DNA of 51,562 bases, taken from an uncultured bacterium (GTDB taxonomy: Bacteria > Verrucomicrobiota > Kiritimatiellia > RFP12 > UBA1067). The stretch spans positions 1-51,562 of the forward strand of contig CADCGZ010000005.1 of assembly GCA_902801025.1 (NCBI GenBank), in the 5' to 3' direction. Positions within the stretch are counted from its first letter, which is position 1. Each line of letters begins with the position of its first letter. Made by a program: the position numbers and the translations under genes. Shown here one piece after another: positions 36,691 to 44,624 of this stretch. The notes below the pieces were generated by a model, which did not search any database, had not been told where the DNA came from, and saw nothing but the letters and a program-made list of their open reading frames with translations.

Positions 36691-37782
36691 TCACGAGCCA
36701 GCTGGCTTTTTGTTGTTGAATGTTCCGCTGGGCGGAATCGCAACAGCGCTTTCGGAATCGGGCTTCTCGGGATCGAACGAGCGGTAGGGCTCGCGGATCG
36801 CATCACCCACAACGGGAACCTTCGCAAGCCCCGCCGCGACAATGCGCGCCATCTCGTACGCGCCATACATGCTGTGGTGCGTGTTGTCGACATTCCCACC
36901 GCCTGCAGGACGCTGCAGCTTTTTCGATCCTTCGGCGCCAAGAGCCCCCATCATCCTGTAGCTCGCGTCGTTGAGGTCGACACACGGCACGCCCTTCGCG
37001 GCCGCAACGGCCTTCACGGCCTCGGCATATTTCGCAAGCGACTTGCCGAACTGCGTACCGTGGGCGGGATGGAAGCCTCGCCGCTCGACTGGCGTCACGA
37101 GCACAGGATGCGCGCCCTTTTTGCGGATGCGGTCGATCCATTCGCCGAGCCGTCTCGTGTAGCCGTTCTCCGCCTCTTCGCCTTTTATCTTCTGGTCGTT
37201 ATGCCCGAACTGAATCATCACCCAGTCGCCCTTTTCAAGATGTTCAAGGACGCGCTCAAGGCGTCCCTCCTCTTCGAAGGTCTTCATCGCTAGACCCGAC
37301 TTCGCGAAGTTCGCAGTCGTCCACCCTTTGCACACGAACGCCGGCAGCACGAGTCCCCAGCTTCCAAGCGGCTCGTTGCGATGGTCTTCCACGGTAGAAT
37401 CGCCGCAAATGTAGATCGTGGGGGCGGACGGATTAGGCGTCACACGCGGCGCGAACACGAAGCCCTCGGGCTGCGGCGTGTCGGTGAAAAGCTCGACCTT
37501 GAGCCGGCGGTTGCTCCCCTCGTCGCCTTTCTTCGTCGTGTAGGGCCCAGGCACGCGCGCGGTGAACGACACCGACTTCTTTTCCCCCGCCTTGACTTCG
37601 GTGCGGTCGACGGCGAGCCGCCGCCCCATGAACTTCACGAAGCTGACGCCCGGGCCAAGGTCGATCTCGACGTCGTAGTTGCCGATCTCCATCGGCTGAT
37701 CGAGCAGCGTGCACGAACTGAAATCCGCCGCGGCGGCGGTGGCCGCAAGCGCGAGCGCGCAAAGCATTGTCGTTCTTTTCAT
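36691..37782 (-). CDS. Rhamnogalacturonan acetylesterase (CE12, SGNH hydrolase)
   Basis: 363 residues. Signal peptide 1-19, an N-terminal beta domain (about 20-115), then the SGNH hydrolase with block I ICGDSTVED (S129), Asn block FGHNDQK (N195) and block V DNTHHS (D299, H302). These features match CE12 rhamnogalacturonan acetylesterases, which take acetyl groups off the rhamnogalacturonan I backbone. GGGGA lies nine bases before the ATG at 37782. Followed directly by the tannase-family gene and preceded by the LamG gene (19-base gap), so in one operon. Confidence 0.88.
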   Translation of the reverse strand: MKRTTMLCALALAATAAAADFSSCTLLDQPMEIGNYDVEIDLGPGVSFVKFMGRRLAVDRTEVKAGEKKSVSFTARVPGPYTTKKGDEGSNRRLKVELFTDTPQPEGFVFAPRVTPNPSAPTIYICGDSTVEDHRNEPLGSWGLVLPAFVCKGWTTANFAKSGLAMKTFEEEGRLERVLEHLEKGDWVMIQFGHNDQKIKGEEAENGYTRRLGEWIDRIRKKGAHPVLVTPVERRGFHPAHGTQFGKSLAKYAEAVKAVAAAKGVPCVDLNDASYRMMGALGAEGSKKLQRPAGGGNVDNTHHSMYGAYEMARIVAAGLAKVPVVGDAIREPYRSFDPEKPDSESAVAIPPSGTFNNKKPAGS

Positions 37783-37801
37783 CTGTTCTTTCCCCTTGTC
37801 A

Positions 37802-39673
37802 TTACCGCAAGACGATGGACAGGCCAACGATAGGCCGATGCTGCAGCACGAGGAACTCCGAGGGCGCAAGCGCACGCGTGGTGTATCGGATTTCGTCAAA
37901 CCATCCCTGCATCGGATGGTCGTTCAGGTTGTTGCCGACGGCAAACGCCATGCCGTCGCTGAAACAGGCGGGGAAGTCGACCATCGGGGCGGGCAGCGTC
38001 AAGGTCTCGCACTCCTCGTGATCAATGAAGAAGCGCACGGTCGGGCTGCCGTTGTTGTCGGCGTCCGCCATGCGATAGACCACGGCGTAATGCTGCAAAT
38101 GCCCGTTGTCGCACTTCTCCTGGTAGGCGGTCTTCATTCCGGGGACGCCATAGGCCTTCTGCTGGTACGCGCCGTCCACAGGTCCAACGACGACCTGAAA
38201 AGTGAATTCCAGTGTCTTCATGTTCAGATAGAGATCCCACGCGAACTGGGTGGTGATTTTTCCCGCAACGTCGTTCTTGAAGCCCCCCTTGACGCCGAAG
38301 ACGGACGCGCGGGTACGCGGATCCGCGCCAAGCACGGCCCTCCATCCGGCGATGTCGGGCCGCCAGTACATCTCGGCGGTGAAGTCGGAGGCCGTCAGAA
38401 GGTCCACGTCGCCCATCACGAAGGACGGCCCCTTGCCGAAGTACTCGGAGCTCGCGTTCTTGGGACCCACGACGAGGAAGGCGCAGTTCGTGTTCGGGCG
38501 CATGTCCTTGTCCGGCACCACCAGGCCGCTGCGGATGCGGTCCGTGACGTTCGAGGCGTAGCCGTCCATCGTCAGCGTGCCGATGCTTTCGTCGGTGTAG
38601 GTGAACGTGTATGGCGTCACGACGCCGTCGCCGGAATGACGGAAGATCTGCCCGTCGACGGCATAGGCGTACTGGTTCGTGACGGGGGCGCCATAGCGCA
38701 CGCGCCACAACGCCTCGTTCGGGACCGTTCCCAGCGACGCGCCGGTCGCGTTCGACTCGAACGTCCAATGGAAGCTCGTTTGCAGGGCCGCGTCGTCCGG
38801 CGGGATGTTCGACGCCCGCAGCAGTTCCTTCGACGAAAGCACGCGGTCAGTGACGCGCAACGCCGCGAACCGAGCCGCCGTGATGCCGTTGCCGAGCGAG
38901 AACGCCTCGAATGTGGTCGCCTTGTCGCCTGTGCACGCCCGCTCGCTTCCGGAATGCGTGTAGTCGAGTATAGCCTTGATCTTTCGCGTCTCGCCATTGT
39001 AGGTCACGGCCATGTGATGCCACATCCCCGGAACAATCCCGTCTCCTTTGGTCAGTTGCGCAACGGAAGCGTTTCCTGCGGTGCTGGCATAGATCGCACG
39101 GACCGAGTAGCCGCGCCCTTGGCTGTCGGGTTGGCTCTGGAGAAGCGTGAAAATCCGTTCATCCTCTCCGAACCGGACATTGTATTGATAGGTGGCGGGA
39201 GCTCCGGTTCTCAACATCTTCATTGCATCGAACTTGAAGAAGAACTCCACCGTCCAGGAATCGAGCGCCGCAAGCCGCGCGCCGAGATCGGCGAACTCGA
39301 TCGACGTGGCGGAGTTGATCTGGGCGTCCCAGCTGTTCGTGAACCACGTCGTCTGAATCGACCGGAACACATTGGTGCTGTAGACGGCGTCGGCCCTCCA
39401 GACGTTGTTCGTGTAGAGGTATCGCCCCGGAACGTCGTCCAGGAACGTGGCGGTGGCGGTGTCGCCGTTGTTGCGGACCGCGCTTCCGCCCAAAGCGGAC
39501 GCATCGACGGCGTTGTGCAGGGCGACACCAATAGCGCTGGCCCCGTCATTTCCTTCCGAGAAGGGATAGAACGCCACTTCCGCAGCAGACGCCCCGGACG
39601 CCAAGACCAGCGCGGCAAACCCCGCGATTAGGACTGCGGTGAGACTTAAGGTGCGTTTTTGCGAAGCTCTCAT
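37802..39673 (-). CDS. Secreted LamG / concanavalin A-like lectin-fold protein
   Basis: 623 residues. Signal peptide about 1-31, then two LamG-like jelly rolls (about 125-285, with SWTVEFFFKFD, MWHHMAVTYNG; and about 410-610, with FTAEMYWRPDIAGW, HLQHYAVVYRMAD, FFIDHEECETL, GWFDEIRYTTRAL). No catalytic residues recognised, so glycan binding or surface display is the likely job. It ends GLSIVLR, similar to GMSIRLR at the end of the strand-rich protein at 15705-17360. AAGGAGG precedes the ATG. First gene of the operon down to GH95, right behind the AraC-type regulator. Confidence 0.8.
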   Translation of the reverse strand: MRASQKRTLSLTAVLIAGFAALVLASGASAAEVAFYPFSEGNDGASAIGVALHNAVDASALGGSAVRNNGDTATATFLDDVPGRYLYTNNVWRADAVYSTNVFRSIQTTWFTNSWDAQINSATSIEFADLGARLAALDSWTVEFFFKFDAMKMLRTGAPATYQYNVRFGEDERIFTLLQSQPDSQGRGYSVRAIYASTAGNASVAQLTKGDGIVPGMWHHMAVTYNGETRKIKAILDYTHSGSERACTGDKATTFEAFSLGNGITAARFAALRVTDRVLSSKELLRASNIPPDDAALQTSFHWTFESNATGASLGTVPNEALWRVRYGAPVTNQYAYAVDGQIFRHSGDGVVTPYTFTYTDESIGTLTMDGYASNVTDRIRSGLVVPDKDMRPNTNCAFLVVGPKNASSEYFGKGPSFVMGDVDLLTASDFTAEMYWRPDIAGWRAVLGADPRTRASVFGVKGGFKNDVAGKITTQFAWDLYLNMKTLEFTFQVVVGPVDGAYQQKAYGVPGMKTAYQEKCDNGHLQHYAVVYRMADADNNGSPTVRFFIDHEECETLTLPAPMVDFPACFSDGMAFAVGNNLNDHPMQGWFDEIRYTTRALAPSEFLVLQHRPIVGLSIVLR

Positions 39674-39709
39674 CTCGTTGCCTCCTTGAGGTTTGTAGAA
39701 ACTGATATT

Positions 39710-39715
39710 ATTATA
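39710..39715 (-). promoter_or_regulatory. -10 element of the AraC-linked operon
   Basis: TATAAT preceded by TTTGT on the minus strand, start of transcription near 39703, leader about 30 bases with AAGGAGG. No -35 consensus, as expected for an activator-dependent promoter. Confidence 0.6.
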
Positions 39716-39738
39716 ACAAAGGCAACACTAAGCATTGC

Positions 39739-39785
39739 GCCATTTTACGAAAATATCCATGGCCATTTTACGAAATGGATTTCGT
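39739..39785. promoter_or_regulatory. Direct-repeat operator candidate for the AraC/XylR-type regulator
   Basis: The 14-base GCCATTTTACGAAA occurs at 39739-39752 and again at 39762-39775, 23 bases apart, about two helix turns; an inverted half site TTTCGT follows at 39780-39785. The repeats are centred near -43 and -66 of the downstream promoter, the usual place for an AraC-family activator. Confidence 0.65.
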
Positions 39786-39795
39786 GCTTCCGCTT

Positions 39796-40986
39796 TTAGC
39801 CCCGCACCTTCAGATGGACGTTGGCCGCGCGCCATTCGCTTGGCGAGAGTCCACAGACGTCCGTGAAGTGGCGGCGGAAGACGGAGTAGGTCTTCCAGCC
39901 GGAGAGAGTGGCAATAACCTCGAGTTTCAGGCCGGGCCGGCGCATGAGCGCCTTGGCCGTCTCAATGCGCTCCGCGAGAATTGCCGACATGATCGTCGTC
40001 CTCGTCGCCAGCCGGAAGCGCATCTCGGCGCTCCGCCGAGAGCATTTGAAAAGGCCTACCACATCGGCGGCCGAAAGGCCCAACGCGGCTTTCTCGGAAA
40101 TGACGGAAAGCGCCTTGCGGACAAGGGAATCGCGGACGACCGAAGGCGAAGTCGATTCGCGGCGCCTGGCACGCAACGCACCGAAAGTCGTGACCTTGGG
40201 CACGTCCTCACACTTTCCGGCCAGACTGACGAGAAGCTCCCCAGCAAGGAAACCGCCGTTGTAGAAGTCTGGCTCGATGCTCGTGAGCGTCGGCAATGTG
40301 TGAAGGCACGTCTCCACGTCGTTGTCCACGCCGCAGACCGCAAGATCGTCTGGAATGCTGATGCCGAGCGCCCTTGCCGCCGCGAGAACGGAGCGACCGA
40401 CTATGTCGTTGGCCGCCAGAAGAGCGCACGGCTTCGGCAAGGTCGCAAGCCAGGCGCGCAGGGCCTTGTGCCGCGTCGGCGAGTCTTCGCTCTCATGCGC
40501 CTCTGGGAAAAAAGACCAGCAGTCGAACCCATACCTGGACAAAAGCGATTTGAAGGCCTTCCAGCGCTCGGCACACCACGGCTCGTCAGTGCAGGCACCG
40601 GCAAAGGCATAGTTTGGATAGCACAGGCGGCGTAGCTCTTCGACAGCGAGGGAGGCCGTCGAAATCGGGTCGTTCGCCACATAGCGGGCATATCCAAGGC
40701 GTTGACTTCTCGGCGACGAAATGACGACAAGGGGAATAGACGCAAAAGCCCGCATGTCGGCGAAACGCATGTTGCATACGACGCCAGCGGGCTTCCAGAG
40801 TCTGAGCAGCGAACGCATGGTCGCGCCGTCCGATGGCATCGCCAAAATCTGGACCGCCCAGCCGTGCGCGTGCGCCGAGGCGGTCAGACCGGCGATGTTC
40901 AGGTGGTCGGCCTCGCACCGCGATTCCTGAAAATAGATGATTGTCCGCTCGCGCTGACAGCCCGGCCCCTTCTCGATGCTTTTCAT
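39796..40986 (-). CDS. AraC-family regulator with LacI-type sugar-binding domain (XylR-like)
   Basis: 396 residues from the ATG at 40986 (an ATG at 41022 would add 12). Residues about 15-280 form a periplasmic-binding-protein-like sensor (TIIYFQESRC, GVVCNMRF, VVISSPR, YVANDPISTASLAVEEL, CALLAANDIVGRSVLAAA, DLAVCGVDNDVETC, LTSIEPDFYNGG); about 300-395 form the double HTH of AraC proteins (LSAADVVGLFKCSRRSAEMRF, LEVIATLSGWKTYSVFRRHF). The architecture is that of XylR. It is directly upstream of the LamG-CE12-tannase-GH95 operon and direct repeats lie between them, so it likely activates that operon when a plant sugar is present. Confidence 0.9.
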   Translation of the reverse strand: MKSIEKGPGCQRERTIIYFQESRCEADHLNIAGLTASAHAHGWAVQILAMPSDGATMRSLLRLWKPAGVVCNMRFADMRAFASIPLVVISSPRSQRLGYARYVANDPISTASLAVEELRRLCYPNYAFAGACTDEPWCAERWKAFKSLLSRYGFDCWSFFPEAHESEDSPTRHKALRAWLATLPKPCALLAANDIVGRSVLAAARALGISIPDDLAVCGVDNDVETCLHTLPTLTSIEPDFYNGGFLAGELLVSLAGKCEDVPKVTTFGALRARRRESTSPSVVRDSLVRKALSVISEKAALGLSAADVVGLFKCSRRSAEMRFRLATRTTIMSAILAERIETAKALMRRPGLKLEVIATLSGWKTYSVFRRHFTDVCGLSPSEWRAANVHLKVRG

Positions 40987-41056
40987 GGCAGTTCCGTCAT
41001 TGTGGGGTCGATGATCGCGCATCCACCGGATTGCCGCAGGAACTTCCCCATGCCGG

Positions 41057-42088
41057 TTACGCCACCGATGTCAAGAGGTCGTTGCGCCTAAGCGCGCGGA
41101 TCGCGTCGCAGTCTAGCGTATGCCCCGCGCGATAGGAGACGACCGTTCCGACGAAACGAGATGAGCCGCCAATAAGCGCGATGGCCGCCATGAGATCGAG
41201 CGTCGCGCGGTGCCAGACTGGCTCTAGGAACTTGTCTCCAACCGGGAAGCGCGGCTCGGTGTAGAACTTGCGCTTGCCGTGGATAAGGATGTTCCTATCA
41301 TTGTAGCCCCAGTTGCGCGTAGCAGCAAAAAGCTTTCCAATCGTCTTCGCGAGGATGTACTGACGGCGCGTCGCGTTCGTCCTGGCGAGGGCCGCGTAAC
41401 GGAACGTCTCGGGTGTCACGTCGAAGAGAATCCTCTGGTTGCCAATCACGGTGTTCCACGAAATGCCGCAGTCGATGCGGAGGTTCCTCTCTCCGTTCTC
41501 TGCCGGGAGGAAGAGAAGGAAGTCGCCGCGACCTCCGCCGAAGGCGACCGGCTCCTTGACCGTGACATAGGTCGCGTCTTCATCGGTCTCGACTATCTTC
41601 GCGTGCTCCATCGCCTTGATGAGAGGCAGCGACGACTGCTCGAAAAGCGGCGGATCACCGGAGTTGACCTTTAAAAGCACGTCGTCGACTCCAAGCCCGA
41701 CCTTGAGCGCGATGATATGCTCGACCATGCGGAGGTAGTTGTGCTCCGAGCCCGAACGTAGCACAAGGTTCTGCGCACTCGTCCAGAGGTTTGCGACGTC
41801 TACTGCGGTGTCCAGCTGCTCCGGGAGGTCCATGCGGCGAATCCACCAGCCGGGTTTGTTCGGCGGCGCGAAGGTAAGCGTCTGCTTTTCGCTGCCCTTG
41901 AAAGTGCCGATGCCCGCGACAGGCGCGTCACCGAGAAGCGTCTGGCGCTTCGCGGGGAAAGGCGACGAGCGATCTTCGGCAAGACGCGTCTCGTCTATCG
42001 GCTGGACGCGGAAGCGCTCGTAGGCCGCCTCAATGGACGCGGACGAGCCGAACACTGTCTTTCCGATTCGGTAGGAAGGTAGGTCCAT
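41057..42088 (-). CDS. lpxC: LpxC-like UDP-3-O-acyl-GlcNAc deacetylase
   Basis: 343 residues, somewhat longer than E. coli LpxC (305). The first zinc motif is RMVEHII (E and His as E78-H79 of E. coli) and the late GHTLD fits the catalytic His265. The second metal site reads EPVWHRATLDLMAAIALIG: four residues separate His and Asp, whereas LpxC enzymes have three (HKxLD), and Lys is Arg. The segment VAGIGTFKG replaces the usual GVGLHSG. LpxC makes the committed step of lipid A synthesis. Either a divergent true LpxC or a paralogue; GAGG lies before the ATG. Its neighbours do not include other lpx genes. Confidence 0.75.
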   Translation of the reverse strand: MDLPSYRIGKTVFGSSASIEAAYERFRVQPIDETRLAEDRSSPFPAKRQTLLGDAPVAGIGTFKGSEKQTLTFAPPNKPGWWIRRMDLPEQLDTAVDVANLWTSAQNLVLRSGSEHNYLRMVEHIIALKVGLGVDDVLLKVNSGDPPLFEQSSLPLIKAMEHAKIVETDEDATYVTVKEPVAFGGGRGDFLLFLPAENGERNLRIDCGISWNTVIGNQRILFDVTPETFRYAALARTNATRRQYILAKTIGKLFAATRNWGYNDRNILIHGKRKFYTEPRFPVGDKFLEPVWHRATLDLMAAIALIGGSSRFVGTVVSYRAGHTLDCDAIRALRRNDLLTSVA

Positions 42089-42114
42089 GTAGGTTGCCTC
42101 GCTTTGGTTCGGCC

Positions 42115-43773
42115 TCAGGCCGTGATGCCGTTCTGCTGGGCGACGAGTCCGGCGGCTCCGTACATCTTGCGGAGCTTCGGCTTTTCGATCTTGCCTGTCG
42201 GGTTGCGCGGAACTTCCGCGAAGATGACCTTGCGCGGCCGCTTGTAGCGCGGGAGGTCGAGGCAGAAGTCGTTGAACTCCTGCTCGGTGAGCGTCATCCC
42301 CTCCTTTACGGACACGATTGCCGCGGCGATTTCGCCGAGGCGTGCGTCGGGAAGCCCGATGACCGCAACGTCCTTGACCTTGGGGTTCGCGCGGACGAAG
42401 TCCTCGATCTGCACGGGATACAGGTTTTCGCCGCCGGTGATGATGACGTCCTTCGCACGGTCGACAAGGTAGATGAAGCCGTCCCTCTCCTCGGCCATGT
42501 CGCCGGTGAGGAGCCAGTCCGGCTCCTTCATTATCTCGGCCGTCGCCTCGGGGTTGTGATAGTACTCCTTCATCACGCCCGGGCCCTTCAGCGCAAGTTC
42601 GCCGACCTCGCCGGGTTTCACAGGCGTAATGCCGTCGGGCCCGACGATCTTCGTCTGCCAGCCGAAGCCGGCGACGCCTATCGCGCCGACGTGGTCGATG
42701 TTCTCAACGCCAAGATGGACGGCTCCGGGGCCTGTCGACTCGGAAAGTCCGTAGTTCGTGTCGTAGTCGTGGTGCGGGAACACCGTCTTCCACCTCTTGA
42801 TGAGGGCGGGCGGCACGGGCTGCGCGCCGATGTGCATAAGCCGCCACTGCGAGAGCTGGTAGTCCTCGAGCTTGACGTCGCCGCGCTCGATTGCGTCGAG
42901 AATGTCCTGCGCCCACGGAACGAGAAGCCACACGATGGTGCACTTCTCCTCGCTCGCCGCGCGGAGGATCCACTCGGGCTTCACGCCCTTCAGGAGCACC
43001 GCCCTGCCGCCGACGAGGAAGGAGCCGAACCAGTGCATCTTCGCGCCGGTGTGGTAGAGCGGCGGGATGCAGAGGAAGCAGTCGTCTTTCGTCTGGCCGT
43101 GGTGTGCCTGCTCGACGCGGCACGAGTGCAGCAGGCACCTGTGCTGGAGGACGATTGCCTTGGGGAAGCCGGTCGTACCGGACGAGAAGTAGATCGCCGC
43201 CTCGTCTTCGGGCACCATGGGAATTGTCGGCGACTTCGACGAGCAGTAGCCGAGAAGCGCGCGGTAGGACATTGCGAACGTCGGGCAGTCGTCGCCGACG
43301 TAGAAGCGGTCGCGCACTCCGGGAACACGGTCGATTATCTGCTCGACGCGCCCGGTGAACTCGGGGCCGAAAACGAGCGCCGCCGCGTCGGAGAGCGTGA
43401 GGCAGTACTTTATCTCGTCAGCCGTATAGCGGAAGTTCAGCGGCACGGCCATGCAGCCCGCCTTGAGGATGCCGAAGTAGACGGGCAACCACTCGAGGCA
43501 GTTCATGAGGAGTATCGCGACCTTTTCGCCGCGCTTGTATCCTCGGCTCAAAAGGAGGTTCGCGAAACGGTTCGCCTTCTCGTCGAACTCGCGCCACGTC
43601 ATCTCGCTCCTGAACGCCTCGATGGGCGAGCTCTCGATGAGCGAATATTCGCGCCAGGTGGTGTGGCGGGCCTCAAGCTCCTGCGGGTTTATCTCGACGA
43701 GCGCGACGTCGTTCGGCCACTCCGTCGCATTGCGCTCAAGTATCTCTGTTATGTTGCGAAAGTCCGTCTTCAT
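42115..43773 (-). CDS. Acyl-CoA synthetase (AMP-binding, FadD-like)
   Basis: 552 residues. Motifs of the ANL superfamily are YFSSGTTGFPKAIVL (phosphate loop), NYGLSESTG, LLTGDMAEERDGFIYLVDRAKDVIITGGENLYP and the C-terminal lysine in PTGKIEKPKL. The enzyme activates a carboxylic acid, probably a medium or long fatty acid, to acyl-CoA through an acyl-AMP. A GTG at 43779 overlapping the preceding TGA (GTGA) is an alternative start two codons upstream of the chosen ATG. Followed by the lpxC-like gene after 26 bases, so the two may be one transcript. Confidence 0.9.
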   Translation of the reverse strand: MKTDFRNITEILERNATEWPNDVALVEINPQELEARHTTWREYSLIESSPIEAFRSEMTWREFDEKANRFANLLLSRGYKRGEKVAILLMNCLEWLPVYFGILKAGCMAVPLNFRYTADEIKYCLTLSDAAALVFGPEFTGRVEQIIDRVPGVRDRFYVGDDCPTFAMSYRALLGYCSSKSPTIPMVPEDEAAIYFSSGTTGFPKAIVLQHRCLLHSCRVEQAHHGQTKDDCFLCIPPLYHTGAKMHWFGSFLVGGRAVLLKGVKPEWILRAASEEKCTIVWLLVPWAQDILDAIERGDVKLEDYQLSQWRLMHIGAQPVPPALIKRWKTVFPHHDYDTNYGLSESTGPGAVHLGVENIDHVGAIGVAGFGWQTKIVGPDGITPVKPGEVGELALKGPGVMKEYYHNPEATAEIMKEPDWLLTGDMAEERDGFIYLVDRAKDVIITGGENLYPVQIEDFVRANPKVKDVAVIGLPDARLGEIAAAIVSVKEGMTLTEQEFNDFCLDLPRYKRPRKVIFAEVPRNPTGKIEKPKLRKMYGAAGLVAQQNGITA

Positions 43774-43775
43774 GC

Positions 43776-44624
43776 TCACTTCTCTTTCGCCTTCTCCTTC
43801 GCGGCCTTCGCCCTCTCCGCGGCGGCCTTCTTCAGGTCAGCTATCGCGTCCTTATACTCCTTCGCGGAGTCGTCCTTCGGCCATGTCTTGAGGAAGAGGT
43901 TGATCAGCCTAATCGCCTCTGCCGGATCGGCCTCGCGGTAGAGCTCGATGTCCTCCTTCACATCGCCCCTCGCGCTATCGATGGCGGAGATTATCTCCTG
44001 CGCCTCGGCGGCGACGTTGGAATCCTTCGACTTCGCCTGCTTTTCGAGGTTCTTGATGACAGATGACACGTTCTTGCCAAGCGCAAGCTGCTTCTCAAGC
44101 GACTTAAACTTCTTGAAGGTGACGTCGCCGCAGAGTGATATCGGCATGCCGATGGTGCTGAGGGTATCCACGATCTTCTCGGTGCCGTCCTTGACTCCCG
44201 CGCCGCCGTAGACGCTGACGCCCCTGTGGCTTACGACGTTGAAGAACGGCGCTTTCTGAAAGCCCACCTTGGGATCGGGATCGAGCGAGAAGTTGTAGTA
44301 GACCGGAAACGTGACCTTGTTCTTCTGGATCGCCTCCTTGACCTTTTCGTCGTTCTTCGAGCCGACGTAGTTGCCGACGACCTGAAACTTCTTCGTCTTG
44401 AACGAGCTCCAGACCTTCTCGACCTCGGGAAGGTACTTGACGCTCGCCTCCAGCGAAAGGTCCCAGTAGAACACGAGGACGACCTTGCCGAGCAGGTCTG
44501 TCTCCGTAAGCTTGGGGCCGCTTATATGCGACTTGTCGTCGAGGTTCTTCCACTTCGCCGCGCCGCTCGCGAAAAGCGCAGAGAGCGCGCAGACCGCGAC
44601 AATGGCTGCCTTCTTAGTCATCAT
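43776..44624 (-). CDS. Exported thioredoxin-fold protein without CxxC (TlpA-like)
   Basis: 282 residues: signal peptide about 1-22, a thioredoxin-like domain (about 40-165: LLGKVVLVFYWDLSLEASVKYLPEVEKVW, FQVVGNYVGS), and a helical, Lys-rich C terminus ending AKAAKEKAKEK. At the place where TlpA proteins have WCxxC this one has DLSLEAS, so no dithiol chemistry is possible. It shares layout with the next protein upstream (44621-45544), suggesting a duplicated pair. The ATG overlaps the preceding stop (ATGA), with AGGAGGAG in front. Function unknown. Confidence 0.72.
   Translation of the reverse strand: MMTKKAAIVAVCALSALFASGAAKWKNLDDKSHISGPKLTETDLLGKVVLVFYWDLSLEASVKYLPEVEKVWSSFKTKKFQVVGNYVGSKNDEKVKEAIQKNKVTFPVYYNFSLDPDPKVGFQKAPFFNVVSHRGVSVYGGAGVKDGTEKIVDTLSTIGMPISLCGDVTFKKFKSLEKQLALGKNVSSVIKNLEKQAKSKDSNVAAEAQEIISAIDSARGDVKEDIELYREADPAEAIRLINLFLKTWPKDDSAKEYKDAIADLKKAAAERAKAAKEKAKEK

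Noticed and set aside
28959..40986. Bacteroidetes-type polysaccharide utilisation locus
   Set aside because: No SusC- or SusD-like gene and no hybrid two-component or ECF sigma/anti-sigma pair; regulators are AraC and GntR/LacI types.
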